NCBI GenBank assembly: GCA_050250695.1
Contig: JBFWOE010000003.1
Location: 1 to 64,000, forward strand
DNA: 64,000 nt
Direction: 5' to 3'
Source of the DNA: Ga0077527 sp050250695
Lineage (GTDB): Bacteria > Pseudomonadota > Gammaproteobacteria > Burkholderiales > SG8-41
The notes below the pieces were generated by a model that was given only the letters and a program-made list of their open reading frames with translations, made no database searches and was not told where the DNA came from. The position numbers were made by a program, and so were the translations under genes. Shown here piece by piece: positions 17,443 to 26,242 of the stretch; the first letter of the stretch is position 1; every line of letters begins with the position of its first letter.

Positions 17443-17544
17443 TTCATAAATGTTGATTGGTAATTTGTGGGCCGCAGCCCCGGATAACGCGACTCCCTGC
17501 TGGCAGTTTTATACCAATCATCATTTGCCAATTTCCATTCACCC

Positions 17545-18279
17545 ATGACAAAAACCACTGACTTCGGATTCCGCAAGGTCGCCGAGGAGGAAAAGGCGCG
17601 CAAGGTCGCCGAGGTATTCGATTCGGTTGCCGGCCGCTACGATCTGATGAACGACCTGATGTCGGCAGGCCTGCACCGCCTGTGGAAACGCTTCGCGGTC
17701 GAACAAAGCCTGGTGCGGCCCGGCGAACGCGTGCTCGACGTCGCCGGCGGTACCGGTGACCTGACACGGCTGTTCGCACGCCGCGTGGGGGTCGCGGGCA
17801 GTGTCATCACCACCGACATCAATGCCCAGATGCTGCGCCGAGGCCGCGACCGGCTGTTCGACGAAGGGCTGATGGTCCCGGCTGCCCGCTGCGATGCCGA
17901 AAAACTGCCGTTCGCCCACGCATCCTTCGACTGCGTCTGTGTCGCCTTCGGCTTGCGCAACATGACGCACAAGGATGCGGCGCTCGCGGAAATGACCAGG
18001 GTGCTGCGCCCCGGCGGCCGCCTGCTGGTGCTCGAGTTTTCCCGCGTCTGGCAACCACTGGCGCCACTCTACGATACCTATTCGTTCCAGGTGCTGCCGC
18101 GCCTGGGCCGGCTGGTGACCAATGACGCCGACAGTTACCGCTATCTCGCGGAATCGATCCGCATGCATCCGGACCAGGAAACGCTGAAGCAGATGATGGA
18201 ACGCGCGGGCCTGGGACGCGTCGAATATTTCAATCTCGCCGCAGGTGTCGTCGCGCTGCATCGCGGCATTCGCTTCTGA
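17545..18279 (+). CDS. ubiE: Ubiquinone/menaquinone biosynthesis C-methyltransferase UbiE
   Basis: The 244-residue enzyme begins TKTTDFGFRKVAEEEKA and carries FDSVAGRYDLMNDLMSAG, motif I VLDVAGGTGDLTRLF, and DCVCVAFGLRNMTHKDAAL, all diagnostic of UbiE. It methylates the benzoquinol ring with SAM during ubiquinone (or menaquinone) synthesis. The C-terminal HRGIRF is typical. It sits with ubiJ and ubiB in the usual betaproteobacterial order, supporting a ubiquinone role. Confidence 0.96.
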   Translation: MTKTTDFGFRKVAEEEKARKVAEVFDSVAGRYDLMNDLMSAGLHRLWKRFAVEQSLVRPGERVLDVAGGTGDLTRLFARRVGVAGSVITTDINAQMLRRGRDRLFDEGLMVPAARCDAEKLPFAHASFDCVCVAFGLRNMTHKDAALAEMTRVLRPGGRLLVLEFSRVWQPLAPLYDTYSFQVLPRLGRLVTNDADSYRYLAESIRMHPDQETLKQMMERAGLGRVEYFNLAAGVVALHRGIRF

Positions 18280-18315
18280 GCCGGCGCCGGTGTTGACGGA
18301 ATTTATTGGGTTTCA

Positions 18316-18342
18316 CCAAGCATTTGATTTAATTGACAATTT
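18316..18342 (-). repeat. AT-rich 27-mer, IHF-like site (copy 2)
   Basis: On the minus strand AATCAAATGCTTG matches the IHF consensus WATCAANNNNTTR exactly, with an AT-rich arm on its 5' side. It belongs to a family of five similar 27-mers in this window and agrees with their consensus at about 21 of 27 positions. It lies between ubiE and the Tim44-like gene. Binding is inferred from sequence only. Confidence 0.45.
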
Positions 18343-18405
18343 AATAATGCTCTCAGCGTCACCCCGTCGCTATAATGCGCGGGATCGTACCTACAGGAGG
18401 TTGCC

Positions 18406-19224
18406 ATGAAAAAATTATTCACCGCCCTGATCATATTGTGCGGAATGTCGATGGTCACGATCGACGTCGAAGCGCGCCGCCTCGGTGGCGGCAGGAATCT
18501 CGGGATGCAGCGCAACGTACAGCAGGCGCCCAAGCCGCCCGCGCAACAACAGCAGGCTGCCGGCACGCCGGCGCAGCCGCAACCCGCCGCTGCCGGCAAC
18601 AAATGGATGGGCCCGCTTGCCGGCCTGGCACTGGGCGCCGGCCTGATGGCGCTGTTCATGAACAACGGCATTGCCGGCGTGCTCGCCGGCTTGCTGCTGC
18701 TGGCCGCCATTGCCGGGGTCGCAATGCTCGCGTTCCGCGCGTTGCGCGGACGCGCCGAAAACGCGCCGCTGCAATACGCCGGCAACCAGCCCGGTTCAAC
18801 CTCGCCGCTTTCTGCCGGTCCTGCCGCCCACTCGCTGGCAGCCAGCGCCGGCCGCTGGCCGACGGACTTCGACGCCGCGGAATTCGTGCGCCATGCGCGC
18901 CGCAACTTCGTGCGCCTGCAGGAGGCCCACGATGCGCGCGACAGCACGGCGCTTGCCGACTTCCTGACGCCGGACATGCTCGAGGACATCCGCGCGCAGT
19001 GGCTGGCCGAAGGTGAGCACGCCGGCAGGACCGAAGTGGTGACGCTGGAATCCGAGGTGCTCGACGTGGTCAGCGAAGGCCTGCTCTACATAGTCAGCGT
19101 GCGTTTCTCGGGGCTGATCCGCGAAGATGGCGGTGCACAGCAACCGTTCGCCGAGATCTGGCACCTGGAAAAACCGCTGCGCGGCAACACAGGCTGGCTG
19201 GTGTCGGGCATCCAGCAGCTCTGA
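18406..19224 (+). CDS. Tim44-like domain protein, membrane-anchored
   Basis: The 272-residue protein starts with a signal-type sequence (KKLFTALIILCGMSMVTIDVEA), followed by RRLGGGRN, a Gln/Pro/Ala-rich linker and two hydrophobic stretches (about residues 66-84 and 88-108). The C-terminal 130 residues (FVRHARRNFVRLQEAHDARD, LADFLTPDMLEDI, FAEIWHLEKPL) form the Tim44/Mba1-like fold. In bacteria such proteins are linked to inner-membrane protein assembly but are poorly studied. AGGAGG stands 7 bases before the ATG. It lies in its conserved place between ubiE and ubiJ. Confidence 0.88.
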   Translation: MKKLFTALIILCGMSMVTIDVEARRLGGGRNLGMQRNVQQAPKPPAQQQQAAGTPAQPQPAAAGNKWMGPLAGLALGAGLMALFMNNGIAGVLAGLLLLAAIAGVAMLAFRALRGRAENAPLQYAGNQPGSTSPLSAGPAAHSLAASAGRWPTDFDAAEFVRHARRNFVRLQEAHDARDSTALADFLTPDMLEDIRAQWLAEGEHAGRTEVVTLESEVLDVVSEGLLYIVSVRFSGLIREDGGAQQPFAEIWHLEKPLRGNTGWLVSGIQQL

Positions 19225-19225
19225 G

Positions 19226-19798
19226 ATGTTCGACGCCCTCGCCGGCGCGCCGCTCAATCACCTGCTGCGCGCCAGCGCCTGGGCGCGTACCGAGCTGCAG
19301 GCGCATGCCGGCAAGGTCGCCTGTTTCCGCTGCGCGCCGTTCGAAACCCGTCTCGTCATCCTTGACAGCGGCGAGGTCGCACCGGCGGCGGCTGGCGCGA
19401 TACCCGACCTGACGCTGACGCTGACCCCCGGGCTGATGCTGCGCGCGGCCGCGCGTGATGACAGCGTATGGCGCGACGTCGCGATAGATGGCGATACCGC
19501 GCTCGGCAGCGTAATTCACCGGCTCTGGCGTGACCTGCGTTGGGATGCCGAGGAAGACCTGGCCAAGGTGTTCGGCGACATCACCGCGCACCGCATGGCT
19601 GAATCGGGCCGCACGCTGCAGCGCTGGGCGCAATCGGGCGGCGACAATCTTGCGCGCACCTTCGCCGAATACTGGACCGAGGAGCAGCCGCTTGTCGCAG
19701 CAAAGCAGGACTTGCTGCAGTTCAACGCCGATGTCGACCGGCTGCGCGACGATGTCGCGCGCATTGAAAAACGCATCGCCGGCCTGATCGCCCGCTGA
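19226..19798 (+). CDS. ubiJ: Ubiquinone biosynthesis accessory factor UbiJ (SCP2 domain)
   Basis: Starting at the ATG just after the Tim44 gene stop, the 190-residue protein has an SCP2-like lipid-binding domain (LTLTLTPGLMLRAAAR, VAIDGDTALGSVIHRLWRDL) and a C-terminal coiled coil (FNADVDRLRDDVARIEKRIAGL). This matches UbiJ, which organises the soluble ubiquinone-synthesis complex by binding lipid intermediates. Position between ubiE and ubiB supports the call. Confidence 0.9.
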   Translation: MFDALAGAPLNHLLRASAWARTELQAHAGKVACFRCAPFETRLVILDSGEVAPAAAGAIPDLTLTLTPGLMLRAAARDDSVWRDVAIDGDTALGSVIHRLWRDLRWDAEEDLAKVFGDITAHRMAESGRTLQRWAQSGGDNLARTFAEYWTEEQPLVAAKQDLLQFNADVDRLRDDVARIEKRIAGLIAR

Positions 19799-19851
19799 AC
19801 AGCAGGGCCGCGCATTTTCCGCCGGTTGTTGCGGCCGGTTAGAATGCGCGG

Positions 19852-21366
19852 GTGCACATCCTCCGCCTGCTGAAAATCATCCGTGTCGCACTGCGCTTCG
19901 GACTTGACGAGTTCATGCTTGGTCACGAACGGGTGCGCGCGCTGCGGGTTGCCGCCAGCGCGCTGCTGTTCTGGCGCGACCTCGGCAAACCGCGCGCCGT
20001 GCGCCTGCGCCTGGCGCTGGAGGCCCTGGGGCCGATATTCGTCAAGTTCGGCCAGGTGCTGTCGACGCGGCGCGACCTGATCCCGGTCGACATCGCCGAC
20101 GAACTCGCCCGGCTGCAGGACCAGGTGCCGCCGTTTCCGGGAACGGATGTCGAGCGCATCCTCGCCGATGCATATGGCAGGCCTTCGACCGAAGTATTTG
20201 CGCGATTCGAGCACACGCCGATCGCCAGCGCCTCGGTGGCGCAGGTGCATATCGCGCTGCTGCGTGACGGCACCGAGGTCGCGGTCAAGGTGCTGCGCCC
20301 CGGCATCGCCGATGTCATCGCCAAGGATGTCGCTCTGCTCGATGCCGGGGCCGTCCTGCTGGAACTGCTGTGGTCCGACGGCAAGCGCCTGAAACCGCGC
20401 GAAGTGGTCGCGGAATTCGCGCGCCACCTCGAGGATGAACTGGACCTGACGCGCGAGGCGGCCAACGCCAACCAGCTGCGGCGCAACTTCCTCGATTCGC
20501 CGCTGCTGGCGGTGCCCGAGGTGCACTGGGAATACTGCTCCAGCCAGGTGATGGTCATGCAGCGCATGCGCGGCACCCCGGTGTCGGCAGTCAATGAACT
20601 GAGGGCGCAGGGCGTTGACATCCCGAAGCTTGCCCGTGCCGGCGTCGAGATTTTCTTCACCCAGGTGTTCCGCGACGGCTTCTTCCATGCCGACATGCAC
20701 CCGGGCAACATACTGGTCACGCACGAAGGCCAGTATGTCGCGCTCGATTTCGGCATCATGGGCACGCTGACCGACGTCGACAAGCATTACCTGGCGCGCA
20801 ATTTCATCGCCTTCTTCCGCCGCGACTACCGCCGCGTCGCCGAAGTCCATGTCGAGTCGGGCTGGGCGCCGCCGGGGACACGCGTCGACGAATTCGAGAC
20901 CGCCATCCGCGCGGTGTGTGAACCCATATTCGACAAGCCGCTGAAGGAAATCTCATTCGGCAAGGTGCTGCTGCGGCTGTTCCAGACCTCGCGCCGCTTC
21001 AACATCGAAATCCAGCCGCAACTGGTGCTGCTGCAGAAAACCCTGCTCAACATCGAAGGCCTCGGCCGCGACCTCGATCCCGACCTCGACCTGTGGAGCA
21101 CGGCCAAACCCTACCTGGAACGCTGGATGTCGGAGCAGATCGGCTGGCGCGGTCTTGTTCGCCGTATCGGGGAGGAACTGCCGTTCTGGAGCGAACTGCT
21201 GCCGCAACTGCCGCGGCTGGTGCAGCAGTACCTGACGCGGGAGCCCCACGCCGGACTGCGCGCCCAGGCTGAAATGCTGCTGCGCCAGCAGCGCCGCAAC
21301 AGCTGGCTGCTGGCGGTCGCGGTCGTGCTGCTGGCCGCGCTGATCGTGATCCAGCTGCTGTACTAG
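19852..21366 (+). CDS. ubiB: Ubiquinone biosynthesis protein UbiB (ABC1/ADCK atypical kinase)
   Basis: The 504-residue protein starts at GTG. It has the family signature FVKFGQVLSTRRDLIP (KxGQ motif), an Ala-containing nucleotide loop in PIASASVAQVH, VAVKVLRPG, DMHPGNILV and DFGIMG, and two hydrophobic helices at the extreme C-terminus (SWLLAVAVVLLAALIVIQLLY). UbiB is a membrane-bound ATPase that helps make or extract ubiquinone intermediates. It follows ubiJ by 53 bases and is full length. Confidence 0.95.
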   Translation: MHILRLLKIIRVALRFGLDEFMLGHERVRALRVAASALLFWRDLGKPRAVRLRLALEALGPIFVKFGQVLSTRRDLIPVDIADELARLQDQVPPFPGTDVERILADAYGRPSTEVFARFEHTPIASASVAQVHIALLRDGTEVAVKVLRPGIADVIAKDVALLDAGAVLLELLWSDGKRLKPREVVAEFARHLEDELDLTREAANANQLRRNFLDSPLLAVPEVHWEYCSSQVMVMQRMRGTPVSAVNELRAQGVDIPKLARAGVEIFFTQVFRDGFFHADMHPGNILVTHEGQYVALDFGIMGTLTDVDKHYLARNFIAFFRRDYRRVAEVHVESGWAPPGTRVDEFETAIRAVCEPIFDKPLKEISFGKVLLRLFQTSRRFNIEIQPQLVLLQKTLLNIEGLGRDLDPDLDLWSTAKPYLERWMSEQIGWRGLVRRIGEELPFWSELLPQLPRLVQQYLTREPHAGLRAQAEMLLRQQRRNSWLLAVAVVLLAALIVIQLLY

Positions 21367-21413
21367 GCGCTGCGGCCGGCGGCTATAATCCGCCACCTGA
21401 AGGGAGCTCCGCG

Positions 21414-22844
21414 ATGCTGCTGACTTTCGTGATTCTCTACCTGCTGGTATCGATAGCCATCGGCATCATCGCCGCGTTGCGCGTGCATACCGCCAAGGAC
21501 TTCATCGAAGCCGGCCGTTCGCTCCCGTTTTACGTTGTTGCGGCCACCGTGTTCGCCACCTGGTTCGGCTCGGAAACCGTGCTCGGTGTGTCCTCGACCT
21601 TCCTCAAGGACGGCCTCGGCGGCATCGTGTCCGACCCGTTCGGTTCCAGCCTGTGCCTGATTTTTGTCGGGATGTTCTTCGCGGCAAAACTCTACCGCAT
21701 GAACCTGCTGACCATCGGCGACTTCTACCGGGTGCGCTACAACAGCGTCGCCGAGGTCCTGGTCAGCATCGCCATCGTGATTTCCTACCTGGGCTGGCTG
21801 TCGGCGCAGATCGTGGTCATCGGGCTGGTCTTCAACGTGGTCACCGGCGGCGCGGTTTCGACCGAACTTGGCATCATCATCGGCGCCGTGGTGGTTGTGA
21901 TCTACACCCTGTGGGGCGGCATGTATTCGGTGGCGTGGACCAATTTCGTGCAGATGGTCGTCATCATCTGCGGGCTTTTCTACATCGCCTGGATCGTGGC
22001 AGGCAAAGCCGGCGGCGTCGGCACCGTGGTGGCGCATGCGGCCGCAGCAGGCAAATTCGAATTCTGGCCCAGCCCCGCGCCGCGCGAGATCCTCGCCTTC
22101 ATCGCCGCCGCAATCACCGTGATGCTCGGCTCGATCCCGCAGCAGGACGTGTTCCAGCGCATCAACTCATCGCGCACCGAAAAAATCGCCGTCTACGGCT
22201 CCGTTGTCGGCGGCACCTTTTATTTCTTCTTCGCTTTCGTGCCGGTATTCCTCGCCTACTCGGCTTTCCTGATCGACCCGAAAATGGTCGAATCGCTGAT
22301 GACCAGGGACCACCAGCTGATCCTGCCGACGCTGATCCTGCAGGAAACCCCTCTGTTCGCACAGATCATCTTTTTCGGCGCCCTGCTCTCGGCGGTGATG
22401 AGCACGGCCAGCGGCACGCTGCTCGCGCCGTCGGTGACCTTCACCGAAAACATCCTCAAACATGTCCTGCAGAAGGATTTCAAGGACCGTGAATTCCTGC
22501 TGGCGATGCGCATCGTCGTCGCCTGTTTTGCCCTGATCGTCACCCTGTTTTCGCTGAACACCGAGGCCACGATCTACCAGATGGTGGTCGGCGCCTACAA
22601 GGTGACGCTGGTAGCCGCCTTCATACCGCTGGTCTGCGGCCTGTACTGGAAACGTGCAACCACCCAGGGCGCACTGGCGGCCATCATCGGCGGTTTCGCG
22701 GTGTGGATCATGCTCGAGCTTCTCGCGCCCGAGGCCCTGGTGCCGCCGCAGCTTGCCGGGCTGCTCGCCAGCATCGCCGGCATGATCGCCGGTTCGCTGT
22801 TGCCGCAGCGCATCGGCGCAGCCCGGCACGCGCGGGCGCACTGA
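21414..22844 (+). CDS. Sodium:solute symporter family protein
   Basis: This 476-residue polytopic protein (about 12-13 helices) starts FVILYLLVSIAIGIIAALRV and has TAKDFIEAGRSLPFYV, FATWFGSETVLGVSS and a GFYW-type block (FIPLVCGLYWKRATTQGA), as in the SSS family. SMIPQQDVF-type sequence (GSIPQQDVFQRINSS) is also typical. It should import an organic solute with Na+; the ligand cannot be told. AAGGGAG precedes the ATG, and a TATAAT flanked by GGCGG/CCGCC (21378-21394) may be its -10. Confidence 0.88.
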   Translation: MLLTFVILYLLVSIAIGIIAALRVHTAKDFIEAGRSLPFYVVAATVFATWFGSETVLGVSSTFLKDGLGGIVSDPFGSSLCLIFVGMFFAAKLYRMNLLTIGDFYRVRYNSVAEVLVSIAIVISYLGWLSAQIVVIGLVFNVVTGGAVSTELGIIIGAVVVVIYTLWGGMYSVAWTNFVQMVVIICGLFYIAWIVAGKAGGVGTVVAHAAAAGKFEFWPSPAPREILAFIAAAITVMLGSIPQQDVFQRINSSRTEKIAVYGSVVGGTFYFFFAFVPVFLAYSAFLIDPKMVESLMTRDHQLILPTLILQETPLFAQIIFFGALLSAVMSTASGTLLAPSVTFTENILKHVLQKDFKDREFLLAMRIVVACFALIVTLFSLNTEATIYQMVVGAYKVTLVAAFIPLVCGLYWKRATTQGALAAIIGGFAVWIMLELLAPEALVPPQLAGLLASIAGMIAGSLLPQRIGAARHARAH

Positions 22845-22850
22845 CCCGCC

Positions 22851-23384
22851 GTGATGCGCGGAGCGCCGCTGCGCGTCGCGCTGTTTGCGCTGCTGGCGGT
22901 CAACGCGCTGGTTTATGCCGCAGCAGGCCGGCTTTCCGAGGGTTTCGACGCGCTCGCATGGTACGCCTTGCTGCTGCTCTACGAATGCGAGACGCGCTGG
23001 CCGCTGCGCATGCGCCGCGAACCCGTTGCAACCGTGGCCGGCCTGCTGCGGCTGTTTGCCGGCGCGGCCGTCGTTTACGCGGCAGTGGCATTCGTGCACG
23101 AACGCGAATGGCTGGACGCCCTGAATGCCTGGCTGTGGATAGGCGTGGTCATCGTCCTCGAACTGGAGATCAGGCTGGCCAGCCGCGTCGCCAGGCACGC
23201 GCGGCTGGTTACGCGAGTTTCCTATGCTCTTTACGCCGCCCTGGCCGGTGTTGCCCTCACCTGGCTGCTGCGGGGCGAATGGTTCGACGCCTGGGACGCC
23301 GCGCTGTGGATCGCGGCGTTCGCGCTGATTGAACTGGAACTGATGCCCGGGCCGCAAAACCGGCGTGACCTGCCTGGCGGCTGA
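22851..23384 (+). CDS. Hypothetical integral membrane protein
   Basis: I do not recognise the family. The 177 residues include about five hydrophobic segments (ALFALLAVNALVYAAAG, ALAWYALLLLYECE, LRLFAGAAVVYAAVAFV, LWIGVVIVLELEIRLA, ALYAALAGVALTWLL). Internal similarity is visible: EWLDALNAWLWIGVVIVLELE and EWFDAWDAALWIAAFALIELE look like a repeated unit. It follows the symporter by 6 bases and is probably co-transcribed with it. It converges directly on the DHH gene. Confidence 0.7.
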   Translation: MMRGAPLRVALFALLAVNALVYAAAGRLSEGFDALAWYALLLLYECETRWPLRMRREPVATVAGLLRLFAGAAVVYAAVAFVHEREWLDALNAWLWIGVVIVLELEIRLASRVARHARLVTRVSYALYAALAGVALTWLLRGEWFDAWDAALWIAAFALIELELMPGPQNRRDLPGG

Positions 23385-24338
23385 TCAGCCGTAGGCCTCG
23401 CGGAAGGCGTTGATGAACTTCGGCAGGTCAGCGGTCTCCAGCCGGTTGATGCCTGCCGCAGCCTGGCGCCCGCCGCCGGTGGCAAACGCAAGGCACAGCT
23501 TGTCCGCGCCCACCGGCCTGCTGCGCGGCGCGCGCACGCTGACGGCATAAGCGCCGGCTTTGGCCACCAGCACGGCATGCGCCCGCTGCGGTGCGGACTG
23601 CGCGAGGCGGTTGCCGAAAACACCGTTGACCCGCCGGCTCCATGAGGCATCCGGCAGCATGTACAGCGCCGCAGCATCCGTCGCGAATTCCGGGACCGTG
23701 TCCTCGGCGCGCGCCAGGTCCTCGGCGCCTGCCTGCTTGAGCACCTCGAATACCGGCTCGTCGAATATGAAATGCCGCGGATCGCGGTACGGGGCCATGG
23801 TGCGATAGAGGTCTGCCGGCGGGTAATGCAGGTCTTCCACCGTTTCGCCATAGGCGTTGTAATTGATTGCCTCGCCCAGTTCATGCAACCGCGCAAGTTC
23901 GGTGTGATCCAGCTGCAGCGGCTGCGCCGCGCGTACCGCCGACTCCACCAGGTTGTCGCCGAAGGCGGCAACCACGGCCCACAGCCGGTGTTTGCCCGAG
24001 AGGTGGCGATCCACCAGCAGGCTGGTGCATACGTCGGGGGCTGTGTCGATGTGCGCCTCGAAGGCCGGGTGCTGCGGGATGTCGCCGGCGGCATGATGGT
24101 CGAAATAACGGATGTGCGCGCCGGCCTCCAGCGCGCGCCCGACCGCCGCGGCATTGGTGCGCAGCGAAACGTCGAGCACGGTCAGCACATCGCCGGCGTG
24201 CGCATCGATGCGCGCCACCAGGCCGGTATCGCGCTTGACGCCGGTCACCAGTTCGGCATCGCAGGGCGTTTCAAGGCGCAGTTGATGCAATGCGCAGATG
24301 CCGTCGGCGTCGCCGTTGAAGATATCGTAGAATTTCAT
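23385..24338 (-). CDS. DHH family phosphoesterase
   Basis: The 317-residue protein begins FYDIFNGDADGICALHQL (DxD metal motif), with VLDVSLRTN and the DHH signature YFDHHAAGD near residue 110. Late in the chain AFATGGGRQAAAGIN matches the GGGH-like motif of the DHHA1 domain. Such enzymes hydrolyse phosphodiester or short nucleotide bonds with Mn/Mg (NrnA-type, cyclic-dinucleotide or inorganic substrates). The precise substrate is not known. Its start codon lies only 2 bases from that of the divergent VanZ-like gene. Confidence 0.88.
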   Translation of the reverse strand: MKFYDIFNGDADGICALHQLRLETPCDAELVTGVKRDTGLVARIDAHAGDVLTVLDVSLRTNAAAVGRALEAGAHIRYFDHHAAGDIPQHPAFEAHIDTAPDVCTSLLVDRHLSGKHRLWAVVAAFGDNLVESAVRAAQPLQLDHTELARLHELGEAINYNAYGETVEDLHYPPADLYRTMAPYRDPRHFIFDEPVFEVLKQAGAEDLARAEDTVPEFATDAAALYMLPDASWSRRVNGVFGNRLAQSAPQRAHAVLVAKAGAYAVSVRAPRSRPVGADKLCLAFATGGGRQAAAGINRLETADLPKFINAFREAYG

Positions 24339-24340
24339 GG

Positions 24341-25447
24341 ATGTTGTCGGAATTCACTCTTGCTTCCGCGCCGCGCGGCCATCGCCTGGCCGCAATCGCC
24401 GCGCTAGCTTACAGTCTGGTCATCATCTACGCCAGCCTGCAACCTTTCACAGGCTGGCGCATGTCGCCGGAACCGTTCGGTGCGTTTCTGTCGGCGCCAT
24501 GGCCGCGCTGGATCACCGTCGAAGATGTCCTCTTCAACTTCGCCGCCTACGTGCCGTTCGGGTTTCTGCTGGCGCTTTCCCTGTCTCGACGACACAGCAT
24601 AATGACGACCGTACTGCTGTCGGCCACCGCCTGCATCGCGTTGAGCCTCGCCCTGGAATCGCTGCAACAGTACCTGCCGGGGCGGTTCGCTTCAAACGTC
24701 GATCTGCTGGTCAACAGCACCGGCGGTACGGTCGGCGCATTGATTGCCCCCGTGTTCTCGCCGCAGCAGCGCCCGGGACAGGTGCTCGCGCAACTGCGTT
24801 ACCGCTGGTTCATGGTGGGGCCGCGCGGCGACATGGTGCTGGTACTGGCCGGCCTCTGGCTGGTCGCGCAGATGCATGTGCCATTGATCACGCTGGGCAG
24901 CGGCGACCTGCGCGGCATCATCGGCACCGGCGAACTGTTCCCCTACAGCCCGGACGCCTACCTGCTGGCAGAGGCCGGGGTCGTCGCGCTCAACACCGCC
25001 GGGCTCGGCCTGTTGCTGGCCGCCGCATCGCGCAACACCGATTTCGGTTACTGGCGCGCGCTGGTGCTGCTGATTGCCGGCGCCTGCACGATAAAAACCG
25101 TCATCGCGGTACTGCTCCTCGATGCTTCCAGGCCCTGGAGCTGGTGGACGCCGGGGCTGGGCATGGGACTCGCCGCGGCCTTGATCGTGCTGCCCTTGCT
25201 CAAGCGGCTGTCGTACCGGGGTCGCAGTGCAGCGGCGCTGCTGGCGCTGGTCGCCGCGGTGGTCCTGGTCAACGGCATGCCCGAAAATCCCTACCGCATC
25301 GCACCTGCCCACCTGCTTGCCGGCCGCACCAGCCATTTCCTCAGTTTTGCCGGCATGACGCGCGCCCTGTCCGACCTGTGGCCTTTTCTGGCCATGCTGT
25401 TTCTGCTGCTGAGCCTTCCGTGGCGCCATGCCGCAGACCATGAATGA
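24341..25447 (+). CDS. VanZ-like family membrane protein
   Basis: The 368-residue protein has an N-terminal VanZ-like module (YSLVIIYASLQPFTGWR, VLFNFAAYVPFGFLLALSL, ALESLQQYLPGRFASNVDLLVNSTGGTVGAL), where the Glu/Asn-Asp pattern is the family mark. A second half of about six more hydrophobic helices follows. VanZ proteins are poorly understood; one confers teicoplanin tolerance. This longer two-part form is common in betaproteobacteria. It is divergent from the DHH gene with essentially no spacer. Confidence 0.85.
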   Translation: MLSEFTLASAPRGHRLAAIAALAYSLVIIYASLQPFTGWRMSPEPFGAFLSAPWPRWITVEDVLFNFAAYVPFGFLLALSLSRRHSIMTTVLLSATACIALSLALESLQQYLPGRFASNVDLLVNSTGGTVGALIAPVFSPQQRPGQVLAQLRYRWFMVGPRGDMVLVLAGLWLVAQMHVPLITLGSGDLRGIIGTGELFPYSPDAYLLAEAGVVALNTAGLGLLLAAASRNTDFGYWRALVLLIAGACTIKTVIAVLLLDASRPWSWWTPGLGMGLAAALIVLPLLKRLSYRGRSAAALLALVAAVVLVNGMPENPYRIAPAHLLAGRTSHFLSFAGMTRALSDLWPFLAMLFLLLSLPWRHAADHE

Positions 25448-25462
25448 CCCTGGAGTATCGCC

Positions 25463-25831
25463 ATGAAACGCACAGCCACCGCTTCTCCGACACTGGCCAG
25501 CCTGCGCCGCGACCTGCGCCGTTTCGCCGGCGCACGCGACTGGGGACAATTCCATACGCCGAAAAACCTGGCGATGGCGCTCAGCGTCGAGGCCGCCGAA
25601 CTCCTGGAATGTTTCCAGTGGCTGACCCCGGAACAAAGCACGAAACTTGCCGCACGCGAGCGCCGCGCGGTCGAGGAAGAGGTCGCCGACGTGCTGCTCT
25701 ACCTGCTGCGCCTGACCGACGTCCTCGACATCGATCCGCTGCAGGCTGCACAGCGCAAGATGAAACTCAACGGGCGCAAGTATCCGGTGTCCCTGGCGCG
25801 CGGTTCGGCGCGCAAATACTCAAGACGCTGA
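25463..25831 (+). CDS. MazG-like nucleotide pyrophosphohydrolase (dCTPase-like)
   Basis: The 122-residue protein shows FHTPKNLAMALSVEAAELLECFQWL and VEEEVADVLLYLLRLTDVL, giving the ExxE...ExxD Mg-binding arrangement of the MazG/RS21-C6 superfamily. Members clean the nucleotide pool by splitting (d)NTPs to (d)NMP and pyrophosphate. It ends with a basic tail. It follows the VanZ gene by 15 bases. Confidence 0.87.
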   Translation: MKRTATASPTLASLRRDLRRFAGARDWGQFHTPKNLAMALSVEAAELLECFQWLTPEQSTKLAARERRAVEEEVADVLLYLLRLTDVLDIDPLQAAQRKMKLNGRKYPVSLARGSARKYSRR

Positions 25832-25877
25832 AATTTGCGGGTCCAGGATTCGGGCGCTGACTGTGGCGGGCCCCGGT

Positions 25878-25883
25878 TATAAT
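25878..25883 (+). promoter_or_regulatory. -10 element (TATAAT) within an inverted repeat
   Basis: A perfect TATAAT lies 32 bases before the ferredoxin start and sits between CCCCG (25871-25875) and CGGGG (25884-25888). A clear -35 is not seen (CTGACT at a 15-base spacing is the best). Probably the promoter of the ferredoxin gene. Confidence 0.4.
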
Positions 25884-25915
25884 CGGGGCTGCGCCTTTTG
25901 CTGTTTCCCGTCCCG

Positions 25916-26224
25916 ATGAGCCACTACAAACATCACGTGTTTTTCTGCTGTAACCAGCGCGAAGGCGGCGCGCGCTGCTGCTGCCAACACGGCGCGCAGG
26001 ACATGCGCGACTATGCGAAGCAGAAAATCAAGGAACTGAAACTGTCCGGCGCCGGCAAGGTGCGCATCAACCAGGCGGGCTGCCTGGACCGCTGCGACGA
26101 AGGCCCGGTGATCGTGGTCTATCCCGAAGCCGTCTGGTACACCTATGTCGACCGCGAAGACATCGATGAAATCATCAGTGAACACCTGCAGCACGGTCGC
26201 GTCGTAGAACGCCTGAAAATCTGA
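25916..26224 (+). CDS. Thioredoxin-like [2Fe-2S] ferredoxin domain protein
   Basis: The ATG at 25916 gives a 102-residue protein beginning SHYKHHVFFCCNQREGG. The cysteines in FFCCNQREGGARCCC and AGCLDRCDEGP are placed as in thioredoxin-like 2Fe-2S ferredoxins (NuoE/HoxE-type fold). VVYPEAVWYTYVDREDIDEIIS is the conserved C-terminal strand-helix. It is probably a small soluble electron carrier. Partner unknown. Confidence 0.87.
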   Translation: MSHYKHHVFFCCNQREGGARCCCQHGAQDMRDYAKQKIKELKLSGAGKVRINQAGCLDRCDEGPVIVVYPEAVWYTYVDREDIDEIISEHLQHGRVVERLKI

Positions 26225-26242
26225 CACCGCAGGGATGCGAAA

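Noticed and set aside
24337..25443. A 368-codon frame shifted by one base against the VanZ-like gene
   Set aside because: The Arg/Pro/Ala-rich product is typical of a frame shift reading, while the other frame shows clear membrane helices and VanZ motifs.
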